From Bacteroidota bacterium (GTDB lineage: Bacteria; Bacteroidota; JABWAT01): a DNA stretch of 64,000 nt. The notes beneath the pieces were generated by a model that saw nothing but the letters and a program-made list of their open reading frames with translations, did no database searches and had not been told where the DNA came from. Positions 26,984-33,251 of this stretch are shown here, piece after piece. Where the stretch lies: the NCBI GenBank assembly GCA_020161835.1, contig JAIUNL010000001.1:551984-615983 (forward strand), written 5' to 3'. Position 1 is the stretch's first letter; each line of letters begins with the position of its first letter. The position numbers and the translations under genes were made by a program.

Positions 26984-27479
26984 TGTTCTGCCGCTGCTCT
27001 TGTTCTTCGTTTTAATGGGATGTCATAACCCATTTGCACCAAGACTTGCCGATGAGAAAGAAGTTGGCAAGCAGTCAGGTTTGAACGCCATAACAATTGA
27101 TGGCTTTTTTGAAACCTTTAAATCCGCCTATCAATTTAAAGACACATCTCTTTACGGAAAACTTTTAGATCCTTCCTTTACCTTTTCCTATTATGATTAT
27201 GATCGTGGAACCAATGAGTTCTGGGGAAGAGAACAGGATATGCGCACAACCTATGGCCTGTTTTTAAATGCCAGCCAGTTAGAGCTTGACTGGAATTTTT
27301 ACCGGGAATACCGGATTGATTCACTTTCAGCGACGGTTTCACGGGCCTTCCGACTGAGGGTTGTTTTTTCTTCTGTGGATATCATACAGGGGGAAGGAAA
27401 CGCCCGGTTTGAACTCATCCGGCAAAAGAAAACGGATCCCTGGAAGTTAAAAAACTGGACGGATGAATCGTCATTTTAA
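26973..27479 (+). CDS. Hypothetical lipoprotein
   Basis: ATG at 26973 lies 11 bases inside the mobA gene. The N-terminus is a lipoprotein signal (VLPLLLFFVLMGC, lipobox LMGC with Cys about 17). The mature part of about 150 residues has a segment typical of NTF2-like/SnoaL-fold proteins (FFETFKSAYQFKDTSLYGKLLDPSFTF...YYDYDRG), suggesting a small alpha+beta barrel, but this is inference. Probably anchored in a membrane facing the periplasm. Function unknown. Confidence 0.7.
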   Translation: MKVSVLPLLLFFVLMGCHNPFAPRLADEKEVGKQSGLNAITIDGFFETFKSAYQFKDTSLYGKLLDPSFTFSYYDYDRGTNEFWGREQDMRTTYGLFLNASQLELDWNFYREYRIDSLSATVSRAFRLRVVFSSVDIIQGEGNARFELIRQKKTDPWKLKNWTDESSF

Positions 27480-27542
27480 AATTGAGTCAGTTTTTGGAAG
27501 TGACAAATAAGCGGTAAATGCGAAGGAATAGGTCGTCCGGTC

Positions 27543-27573
27543 TTGATTTCAGAGGATGAATCTTCTATTTTTG
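27543..27573 (+). promoter_or_regulatory. Promoter of the tRNA pair
   Basis: TTG at 27543 and a perfect TATTTTTG (TAnnTTTG) at 27566, 20 bases apart. The first tRNA begins 21 bases after the -7 box. This is the clearest Bacteroidota-type promoter in the window. Confidence 0.7.
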
Positions 27574-27593
27574 CATTCCTCGTAAACGACGAC

Positions 27594-27667
27594 GGGCCCT
27601 TAGCTCAGTCGGTTAGAGCAGTGGACTCATAATCCATTGGTCGTAGGTTCGAGCCCTACAGGGCCCA
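27594..27667 (+). tRNA. tRNA with CAT anticodon (Ile2 more likely than elongator Met)
   Basis: Cloverleaf: acceptor GGGCCCT / AGGGCCC, D-arm AGCTCAGTCGGTTAGAGCA, anticodon stem GTGGA / TCCAT with loop CTCATAA, and T-arm GTAGG TTCGAGC CCTAC. CCA is not encoded. The anticodon CAT with C4-G69 and C5-G68 in the acceptor stem resembles lysidine-modified tRNA-Ile2 rather than elongator Met (E. coli Met has U4-A69), but identity cannot be settled by eye. Confidence 0.9.
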
Positions 27668-27712
27668 CATAAGATTGAAAATATTGGACTTACGATAAAT
27701 TCGTCCGATCCC

Positions 27713-27798
27713 GGAGGAGTCGCATAGTTGGTCTAGTGCGCACGCCTGGAAAGTGTGTATACCGCAAGGTATCGAGAGTTCGAATCTCTCCTCCTCCG
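27713..27798 (+). tRNA. tRNA-Ser (GGA)
   Basis: Acceptor GGAGGAG / CTCCTCC with discriminator G. The anticodon loop CTGGAAA reads GGA. A long variable arm (TATACCGCAAGGTAT) marks it as a class II tRNA, and the T-arm is GAGAG TTCGAAT CTCTC. 86 nt; CCA not encoded. It is co-transcribed with the preceding tRNA (45-base spacer). Confidence 0.95.
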
Positions 27799-27877
27799 CA
27801 AAGACCATTGTTTTTATTGAACTTACGACAAGTAGGTGTCAGTATAAGTGTCAATTTTATCTGAAAAGATACGAATA

Positions 27878-27904
27878 GGCTCGCAGAAATGCGGGCCTTT
27901 TTTA
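27878..27904 (+). terminator. Rho-independent terminator after the tRNA pair
   Basis: Stem GGCTCGCA / TGCGGGCC with a GAAA loop followed by seven T. It sits 80 bases after tRNA-Ser and touches the end of the convergent PutAbiC-like gene. Confidence 0.85.
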
Positions 27905-28684
27905 TTTTAATTTCATTCCCAATAAAATTTTTTGTTTTAAAGTTAACTCATCGATTGCATTTTTAACACTATTATAGAAACCAATTGTAAACTCAGATTT
28001 TGTAGCATCAAAAGGAGTTTCATCGCTCGTCCCATAACCATCAAATTGATTTTTGATATTTATTAACTCCAACAGAAAAATTTCCATTTCATTCGAAAAT
28101 ATTTTCTGGTCATATTGATTCATAAGACTAGGGTTAATATAGTCTACATACTGATTTAATAAAATAAGTATATTTTCAAACTCTTTTGATTTTCCCCTAT
28201 AATAAAACCGGGGGAAAACGTCTTCTTTCCTAAAACTATCCATAAAGTAATAATAATCTAATAAATTAGTATACTTGAAAGGACCAGAATTTTCAATTTC
28301 AAAACGATTTTTATTTTTAGAATCAAGACTTACCACTGCAATTTTGAATTCATCAAAGGCAGCCTTGACTTTCCGATAGAATCCATTTAATCTTTCATAG
28401 TACAACTTTGATTCGTCAAACCGTAATTGGTTTTTGGCTAATTTGTGATCTTTTAAAATCATAAATAAGATAATAAATTGAAGGACTGGATTTAATATTC
28501 CTCCAATATAGTCTCCAAATTGCCCCCACTTTTCTTGTGAATGAGAAAGTCCGGTGAGTGAAAGTTTCAAACTGAACAAATAAAAGTAGGGGGCTATTAT
28601 TATGAAAAAAATCAACAAAGAACACCAAATTATATAGTACTCTTTAAAATTGTCCTTAATTTGCGAAATAATCGGCTTTTCCAT
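27902..28684 (-). CDS. Putative phage abortive infection protein (PutAbiC-like membrane protein)
   Basis: Two N-terminal membrane helices (about residues 18-38 and 60-80) enclose the family hallmark WGQFGDYIGGILNP, which matches the FGDF.GG.LNP signature of the putative abortive-phage-resistance family PutAbiC (PF16872). The remaining 170 residues are a charged, helical cytosolic domain with repeated FYRKV-type segments. Length 260 aa fits smaller members. In other bacteria the family sits in defence islands and phage-resistance plasmids; function is inferred by association only. Here it lies between two tRNAs and a toxin-antitoxin-chaperone module in AT-rich DNA, consistent with an accessory patch. 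Its stop abuts the tRNA terminator. Confidence 0.7.
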   Translation of the reverse strand: MEKPIISQIKDNFKEYYIIWCSLLIFFIIIAPYFYLFSLKLSLTGLSHSQEKWGQFGDYIGGILNPVLQFIILFMILKDHKLAKNQLRFDESKLYYERLNGFYRKVKAAFDEFKIAVVSLDSKNKNRFEIENSGPFKYTNLLDYYYFMDSFRKEDVFPRFYYRGKSKEFENILILLNQYVDYINPSLMNQYDQKIFSNEMEIFLLELINIKNQFDGYGTSDETPFDATKSEFTIGFYNSVKNAIDELTLKQKILLGMKLK

Positions 28685-28921
28685 TGCGGTCTTCCTTTTT
28701 TATGATACTTCCCGGACGATAATTCCAAAAAATCCAGGCCGTTGATCCGAAGTAGTGCCCCCATTATGTGACGGGGGACTTGGTAGGTTGCCGGAGGTAA
28801 AAACCTCATAATCAAAGATATACCGAGCAAATGAGTGTTGATAACAAAAGTGTTTTCGGTGAGTGCCCGGGATTGAACCCAACAAATCTAAGTTACTTTG
28901 GGGAAAAAGGAAAGGTTTGAA

Positions 28922-28955
28922 ATAAAAAACCGGTGAACCTTGGGGAAGGTCCACC
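28922..28955 (-). terminator. Rho-independent terminator downstream of the S24-like gene
   Basis: Read on the minus strand: hairpin GGTGGACCTT / AAGGTTCACC with a CCCC loop, followed by GGTTTTTTATTT. It would end transcription of the gene at 28965-29264. The gap 28685-28961 otherwise shows no convincing gene. Confidence 0.65.
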
Positions 28956-28964
28956 GGGCTGAGG

Positions 28965-29264
28965 TTAAGACGCGAGAGATGGGATCCGGGTTGACTCACT
29001 TTGAGTATTTCCAAATTCACGAAGAATCAGCTTGTGGGGACGTCGCCAAACACTTCGATTAACCTGTACAACTTTACCGAGAATTTCCTGATGCAGCTTT
29101 GAATGGAAACAAACTACAACCGGCCCGAGATCCGAATTAACTAAAACCAGCTCACCAAAGGCAAATTGATCACTGACCTTGAAGACAACAGTGTCTCCCT
29201 TCACCAGGTCCAGATTGGGAAAATCTGCACCCAGAACAATAGCAAAGATTTGGGGATCTTTCAT
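28965..29264 (-). CDS. S24/LexA-like domain protein lacking catalytic residues
   Basis: 99 residues. The spacing resembles the C-terminal S24 peptidase fold of LexA/UmuD/phage repressors: a turn followed by DLVKGDTVVFKV (compare the SM.P...GD..LV motif), then GELVLVN, and a final EILGKVVQVNR that matches the usual ...GKVV.V.R end. The nucleophile Ser (SM motif) and general-base Lys are not present at the expected places, and there is no DNA-binding domain, so it cannot be a classic self-cleaving repressor. It may be a non-catalytic relative or a decayed fragment kept in frame. ATG start at 29264; own terminator. Assignment is tentative. Confidence 0.4.
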   Translation of the reverse strand: MKDPQIFAIVLGADFPNLDLVKGDTVVFKVSDQFAFGELVLVNSDLGPVVVCFHSKLHQEILGKVVQVNRSVWRRPHKLILREFGNTQSESTRIPSLAS

Positions 29265-29366
29265 TCTTACTCCACTATGTTAAGGTTCCTGTCGGGGGAA
29301 GTGAAGTTAAGAAAGAAATAATTACTGTTCAGGTGTTCAGTGGGTGTGTGGAAAAATTGTGGAAAA

Positions 29367-29849
29367 TTACTTTTTTTGTTTAATTTTTGAATTAACTAGG
29401 TGATAATTATTGTTAAACAAATTCTCAGGTATAATTGGTGGTAGAATAAGAGAACGATATTTGGTTTGATTTAAAATTGAAGCCAACATTCCCCTGGTTG
29501 AACCAATTCCAATTGAAAGCATTGTTATCCAAAATTCCTTTGGGAAAATAGGTTCCATTTCTTCGATGAAGTTTTTTAGGTCTTTAACTAAAAAACCGAT
29601 CTGAACGGTTACCTCAAATAACTTTTTTGGACTTACCGAATCTGGATTTATATAAAAAGAAGGAATTAATGACAAATAAAAAACGGATGTTTTCAAATCA
29701 AAATGGTGATTAATTCCAATTTGAACTTCAATTGGACTCTCAACATTTTCTTTAAATTCTACTGTGTCATCAATTTCAGTACTAATTATTTTAATATCAT
29801 GAATTCGATAGTTTAGTTCTAAACCATCTTTTTGTTTTTTTTGACTCAT
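29367..29849 (-). CDS. SecB-like chaperone of a toxin-antitoxin-chaperone (TAC) module
   Basis: 160 residues from ATG 29849 (a TTG five codons upstream overlaps the antitoxin stop). The pattern matches SecB: amphipathic strands (VQIGINHHFDL, VFYLSLIPSFYI, LFEVTVQIGFLV), then a helix IGIGSTRGMLASILNQT in the place of SecB's PY.RE.....T, and finally LILPPIIPENLF equivalent to SecB's L.PINF..L. Solitary SecB-like proteins of this kind protect a companion antitoxin from aggregation and proteolysis in TAC modules (for example Rv1957 of M. tuberculosis, or CmdC). Third gene of the operon, starting 8 bases after the antitoxin stop. It could instead be a general SecB, but the position argues for a TAC chaperone. 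Confidence 0.65.
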   Translation of the reverse strand: MSQKKQKDGLELNYRIHDIKIISTEIDDTVEFKENVESPIEVQIGINHHFDLKTSVFYLSLIPSFYINPDSVSPKKLFEVTVQIGFLVKDLKNFIEEMEPIFPKEFWITMLSIGIGSTRGMLASILNQTKYRSLILPPIIPENLFNNNYHLVNSKIKQKK

Positions 29850-29856
29850 AATATTT

Positions 29857-30291
29857 TTAGGCAATTCCAGATTCTGAACTTTGACCGAACCTTGTTACTA
29901 ACCCATGAATGATGGTTTGTTGTTTGGGTTGTCCAATTGGATTTTGTTGTTGTAATGATGAAATAACGGAAACCCAATCAATAATAATTTTTGTACTTGA
30001 AAAATTGGCTGTACAATCATTACAGTTCACAAGTTCAACATCCAAGACTTCTTCTAGTTTGAATATTGTTTCCAGAGTGAAATTTTGCGTTCCAGACAAC
30101 CACCTAGTTACCAATGATTTCGAAACACCCATTTCATTAGCTAAATCAACGTTTGAAAATCCTTTTTTCAATCTCGCATCGTTTAAAACTTTTGCAAAGC
30201 GCATTGCCTTTTCAATTCTTAATTCACGGGAAGGATCTATTTTTCTCTTAATTGCATCAAGAACGGATGAATTTATAACCTGAGGTTTCAT
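29857..30291 (-). CDS. HTH (XRE/HigA-like) antitoxin with C-terminal extension
   Basis: 144 residues. An XRE helix-turn-helix (about residues 33-86; LANEMGVSKSLVTRWLSG is the recognition region) lies in the middle, with a 30-residue basic N-terminal helix before it. After the HTH comes an extension of about 55 residues ending TRFGQSSESGIA, rich in Q, S and hydrophobics and without obvious fold. It is the right place and size for a chaperone-addiction (ChAD) tail as described for TAC antitoxins. It lies 11 bases after the toxin stop and 8 bases before the SecB-like gene. The HTH probably autoregulates the operon. Confidence 0.72.
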   Translation of the reverse strand: MKPQVINSSVLDAIKRKIDPSRELRIEKAMRFAKVLNDARLKKGFSNVDLANEMGVSKSLVTRWLSGTQNFTLETIFKLEEVLDVELVNCNDCTANFSSTKIIIDWVSVISSLQQQNPIGQPKQQTIIHGLVTRFGQSSESGIA

Positions 30292-30302
30292 ATTATTATC
30301 TC

Positions 30303-30788
30303 TTATACTTCTAATTCAATCTGACCGGCTATCACACCTTTGTCATCAATTGAAATCTCATTTTCTAAAATATATGAATGAATTTTTTTTGCAACAGCCT
30401 TTATTTGGTTGGCTGAGTTTAAAAGTAGGGGGTCGTCTTGATATTTTTTTACAAACTTTGGTCCACCCCCTCCCAAAATTACTGCAATATTTGAATGGCG
30501 GTAGCAGAACAAACGCAAAGTTGGAGAGTTTTTTGTTTTGTCAACTAAACAACAAACGCCGTCTCCAAGGTTTCCTTCATTATGTTTAAAAAAGTACTCT
30601 TGAGTGCCAACAATATTTCCCATTTTCTCTAATTGAATATAAATTGCCTCAATTTCACTAGGAAATTGATCATTGTTCTCATTTACGAATCTTTCAAAAA
30701 GCGATATTTCATCATCGTTCTCTATGAGAGAATAGATTTTAGCTTTTCTGCCAGACAAATCCTTGAATTGGACTATTCGATAGTTCAC
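30303..30788 (-). CDS. Putative HigB/RelE-fold toxin of the TAC module
   Basis: 161 residues, first gene of the operon, GTG start at 30788. The layout fits a RelE/HigB-like protein: N-terminal strands, a helical middle (SLFERFVNENNDQFPSEIEA), then FFKHNEGNLGDGVCCLVD, LRLFCYRHSNIAVILGGGGP and a final helical part (SANQIKAVAKKIHSYI). The RLFCYR...AVIL.GGG strand pair is the analogue of the R.F.F...I.LLHGF core strands of HigB toxins. The gene order toxin-antitoxin-chaperone is that of TAC loci. I have not identified a confirmed catalytic triad, so the mode of action (mRNA cleavage is usual for the fold) is inference. Confidence 0.55.
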   Translation of the reverse strand: MNYRIVQFKDLSGRKAKIYSLIENDDEISLFERFVNENNDQFPSEIEAIYIQLEKMGNIVGTQEYFFKHNEGNLGDGVCCLVDKTKNSPTLRLFCYRHSNIAVILGGGGPKFVKKYQDDPLLLNSANQIKAVAKKIHSYILENEISIDDKGVIAGQIELEV

Positions 30789-30801
30789 TTATAGGTAAAC
30801 A

Positions 30802-30809
30802 CAAAGGTA
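30802..30809 (-). promoter_or_regulatory. Candidate -7 element of the TAC operon
   Basis: On the minus strand TACCTTTG is a perfect TAnnTTTG. It ends 13 bases before the toxin GTG, so the leader would be almost absent. The -33 element is weak (the nearest TTG is 27 bases away). Confidence 0.35.
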
Positions 30810-30953
30810 TAACATTAATAATTTAAAAAAAAGTTCCAATGTAATTCTAATGTAAAATTTTAAACATAAGTGCTAGCACCGGACCCGAATCGAAGGCAAG
30901 TTTAAAAGAATATTCATAACAAAGCAATTGTAAATCGAACCGATTTTCAACTT

Positions 30954-31112
30954 TCAAACTTTAATCCTTCGAACAACATCCACGACCTTTCCGGCCACCC
31001 TGAAGACATGGTTCGCCGGAAAGGATGGAAACTCCGTATTGGCTGACACCAGCCAGGGTCCCCCGTCTTCCATCCGGTACCCTTTCACCATTAATGCTTT
31101 CCAATTAAAATA
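30954..31112 (-). pseudogene. 3' remnant of an S24 (LexA/UmuD-type) repressor
   Basis: On the minus strand an open frame ends at TGA (30954-30956) and reads ALMVKGYRMEDGGPWL, VSANTEFPSFP and VFRVAGKVVDVVRRI. These are the characteristic last 50 residues of S24 repressors (KGY...GG.WL.S.N..FP....E..VVGKVV.V.R). Upstream of about 31112 the match stops, and the frame is closed by TAA near 31155. The DNA-binding half and the catalytic Ser segment are missing, so this is a fragment. It shows that a repressor gene, perhaps of a phage or mobile element, once lay here. Confidence 0.6.
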
Positions 31113-31158
31113 AAAGTTGAGGTTAATGCTCAAAAGGGCAATACAATGTGCTAACTTT

Positions 31159-31199
31159 TAAGCATTTTCAAAAATAAAAGACAATTTAGAAAACGCTTA
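31159..31199. repeat. Inverted repeat in the gap beside the S24 remnant
   Basis: Arms TAAGCATTTTC (31159-31169) and GAAAACGCTTA (31189-31199) match at 10 of 11 positions, spacer 19. Possibly an old operator. The 590-base gap 30789-31378 also holds the S24 fragment and a strong ribosome-binding site (GGGAGGT, 31222-31228) before a seven-codon frame (31235-31258). Confidence 0.4.
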
Positions 31200-31378
31200 A
31201 CTACTAAACAAACGAAAAAAATGGGAGGTATCAAATGAAAGAATGCAAATGGTTGTAAAATCAAGCGGTAACAATGCACCTTCAGCTGTTTATAAAAATA
31301 GATGGCCCAAATATGGTTTTTTATTTGTTGTTTATCTTCCGAACTTGAGGTTTTCAATTTACAGTCAGGACTTCTGCT

Positions 31379-31786
31379 ATGAAATTCTCAGACCTTACCC
31401 TCGGACAAAAAGCCGATCTGAAAAAAATCTTCACTAAAGAAAATGTGCTCACTTTTGCTGAACTCAGCGGAGACCACAATCTCATCCATATTTCAGAAGA
31501 GTTTGCCGCCACAACGATTTTCAAAAAGCCAATTGTTCACGGCATGCTGGTTGCCTCCCTCATATCCAGAACCATTGCAGAAAAATTGCCGGGAGTGGGT
31601 TCAATCTACATGAATCAGGTCATGAACTTTAAACTTCCCGTTTATTATGGCGATGAAATTACCTGCGTGGTTGAAGTCATTGAACTGAAACCAGAGAAAA
31701 ACATTGTTTCACTTTCAACCAATTGCCTGAATCAGAATGGAAAAGTGGTCATTGAAGGGTCTGCAATCATCAAAAAGATAGATTAA
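31379..31786 (+). CDS. MaoC-like (R)-specific enoyl-CoA hydratase
   Basis: Single hot-dog-fold hydratase of 135 residues. The hydratase-2 motif SGDHNLIHISEEFA (about 31-44) holds the catalytic Asp and His, and PIVHGMLVASLIS (about 51-63) is the second family block. PhaJ-type enzymes hydrate trans-2-enoyl-CoA to (R)-3-hydroxyacyl-CoA, linking beta-oxidation to other acyl pathways. ATG at 31379. No polyhydroxyalkanoate genes are near. It sits immediately to the right of the accessory patch and appears to be a resident gene. Confidence 0.88.
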   Translation: MKFSDLTLGQKADLKKIFTKENVLTFAELSGDHNLIHISEEFAATTIFKKPIVHGMLVASLISRTIAEKLPGVGSIYMNQVMNFKLPVYYGDEITCVVEVIELKPEKNIVSLSTNCLNQNGKVVIEGSAIIKKID

Positions 31787-31860
31787 TTCCGGACTCTATT
31801 GCCTTTTAACTTAGGAAAGATGATCTTAACAACTGATAATATGACAGTTTTTGATCAGGG

Positions 31861-32256
31861 TTGGTGAAAAAAGTGAAAAGTCTGGTAAGTCCTTACAGCG
31901 GAAAACGGGTTTTGGTTGTTGATGACAGTCCGCTGAATATTCAGTTGATTTCTCATTTGCTGAAATCTTACGAACTGACACTCTCAACAGCAACGAACGG
32001 ACTTGAAGCACTTGACCATTTGTCGGAATTTGAGTGTGATCTGATTTTTATGGACATTCACATGCCGGAAATGGATGGCCTCGAAGCAACCCGCCAGATC
32101 AGAATGCAGGAGATTCCGATACCCATTATTGCCCTGACAGCAGATTCATCACTTGAAACCCAGGTCATGATTCTGGATGCTGGTTTTGATGCACTCCTGA
32201 TCAAACCCTTCGACAAGGAAAAAATGGTCAAACTGATGAAAAAATTTCTGCCGTAA
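31861..32256 (+). CDS. Stand-alone response regulator receiver protein
   Basis: A single CheY-like receiver domain: VLVVDDSPLNIQLI (acidic pocket near residues 19-20), phosphoacceptor Asp at about 65 in LIFMDIHMPEMDGLEA, Thr in IIALTADSS, and Lys in DALLIKPFDK. This is the form found at the C-terminus of hybrid kinases. No output domain. The start is uncertain: TTG 31861 and GTG 31864 are both possible and no ATG is in frame nearby. The partner kinase is not adjacent. Confidence 0.85.
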   Translation: MVKKVKSLVSPYSGKRVLVVDDSPLNIQLISHLLKSYELTLSTATNGLEALDHLSEFECDLIFMDIHMPEMDGLEATRQIRMQEIPIPIIALTADSSLETQVMILDAGFDALLIKPFDKEKMVKLMKKFLP

Positions 32257-32346
32257 AAAATCGACAGGGGTACCTGAATTATTAATTTTAAATTTTGAAT
32301 GGTATAACCGGTAACCATTTTGCGTATAACGTACGACGCCCCTTAT

Positions 32347-32423
32347 AACCCCGAAGTGAATTCGGGATCTTCACTACGTTCGACTTGTAACTTATAACTA
32401 TTTTAACTTGTAACTTAAAAACT
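32347..32423. repeat. Dispersed repeat plus 7-nt periodic array before yceH
   Basis: CCCCGAAGTGAATTCGGGAT is followed by TTCACTACGTTCG and then heptads acttgta, acttata, actattt, acttgta, acttaaa, ending at the yceH start. A sibling with the same order of parts lies at 33115-33185. Two further heptads (cgtataa, cgtacga) lie at 32323-32336. Confidence 0.55.
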
Positions 32424-33077
32424 ATGACCACTCTTACTCCAATTGAAGCCCGTGTTGTCGGCAGTCTCATCGAAAAATCAAAATCAACACCTGATTATTA
32501 TCCGCTGACGGTGAATAGTCTGGTGAATGCCTGCAATCAGAAGTCAAACCGGGATCCGGTGATGGAACTCGATGAACCGACGGTTGTTCGTGTGCTCGAT
32601 TCTCTGATGGTGAAAGGATTTGCCGGAAGAGTAATGGGTGGCGGAAGCCGGGTTGAAAAATTCCGTCATGTGATCGGAAAGGCCCTTGAAGTTGACGGAA
32701 ATGAAATGGTTCTTATCGGACTTCTTCTTTTGCGCGGACCCCAGACAACCGGTGAACTCAAAACCCGGTCATCCAGCATGGAAGCTATTGCTGATCTCGA
32801 AACGGTTGAAAACATCCTGAACACTTTTGCCAATCGTGAAGAACCGCTTGTCATCAAACTTCCCCGCCAACCCGGACAAAAAGAAAACCGGTGGATGCAC
32901 CTGCTTTGCGGTCCGGTTGATCTGGAAGCATTGGCAACCCACCAACCCGAAGTGCTGAAAGTCAAAGATCAGACAGAAGCCAGAATTCAGTCACTTGAAG
33001 CAGAAGTCACTTCATTGAAATCCGAGCTTGAATCCCTTAAGTCTGAATTTGAAACTTTCAAAAAAGGATTTGAGTAG
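32424..33077 (+). CDS. yceH: YceH family protein (DUF480/UPF0502)
   Basis: 217 residues with the family pattern of two winged-helix units: TPIEARVVGSLIEKSKSTPDYYP at the N-terminus, ACNQKSNRDPVM, RVMGGGSRVEKFRH, LLLRGPQTTGELKTRSS, and the late KLPRQPGQKENRWMHLLCG. A C-terminal coiled coil (about residues 180-215, repeated SLEAEVTSLKSELESLKSE) is longer than in E. coli YceH. Probably a transcription-related winged-helix protein; biochemical role not established. Confidence 0.9.
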   Translation: MTTLTPIEARVVGSLIEKSKSTPDYYPLTVNSLVNACNQKSNRDPVMELDEPTVVRVLDSLMVKGFAGRVMGGGSRVEKFRHVIGKALEVDGNEMVLIGLLLLRGPQTTGELKTRSSSMEAIADLETVENILNTFANREEPLVIKLPRQPGQKENRWMHLLCGPVDLEALATHQPEVLKVKDQTEARIQSLEAEVTSLKSELESLKSEFETFKKGFE

Positions 33078-33080
33078 GAG

Positions 33081-33097
33081 CGCTGTACGCTGTACGG
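33081..33097. repeat. 7-nt periodic repeat after yceH
   Basis: cgctgta, cgctgta, cgg: a perfect tandem heptad duplicate directly after the stop codon. Confidence 0.5.
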
Positions 33098-33114
33098 AAA
33101 ATGATTTTACCTTG

Positions 33115-33185
33115 TCACCCCGAAGCTAGTTCGGGATCTTCGCTACACTCGACTTATAACTTATAACTTGTCACTTATAACTTGC
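33115..33185. repeat. Dispersed repeat plus 7-nt periodic array
   Basis: CCCCGAAGCTAGTTCGGGAT, TTCGCTACACTCG, then heptads acttata, acttata, acttgtc, acttata, acttgc (33152-33185). Same organisation as 32347-32423. Confidence 0.6.
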
Positions 33186-33251
33186 ATTCCCCCTTAGGGT
33201 TTTTTCATTAAGATTCGTATTATTGGCATCAGGATCTTTTCCGGGGATGCA

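Noticed and set aside
28700..29020. 106-residue minus-strand frame between PutAbiC-like and S24-like genes
   Set aside because: It crosses the terminator of the S24-like gene and has no domain pattern or ribosome-binding site.
30872..30898. tRNA-like fragment (CACCGGACCCGAATCGAAGG)
   Set aside because: The T-loop-like string has no matching stem and no other tRNA arms.
27713..31400. Duplicate of the tRNA-Ser 3' end as an attachment site on the right of the accessory patch
   Set aside because: I looked for the T-arm/acceptor sequence again up to 31.4 kb and did not see a convincing second copy.
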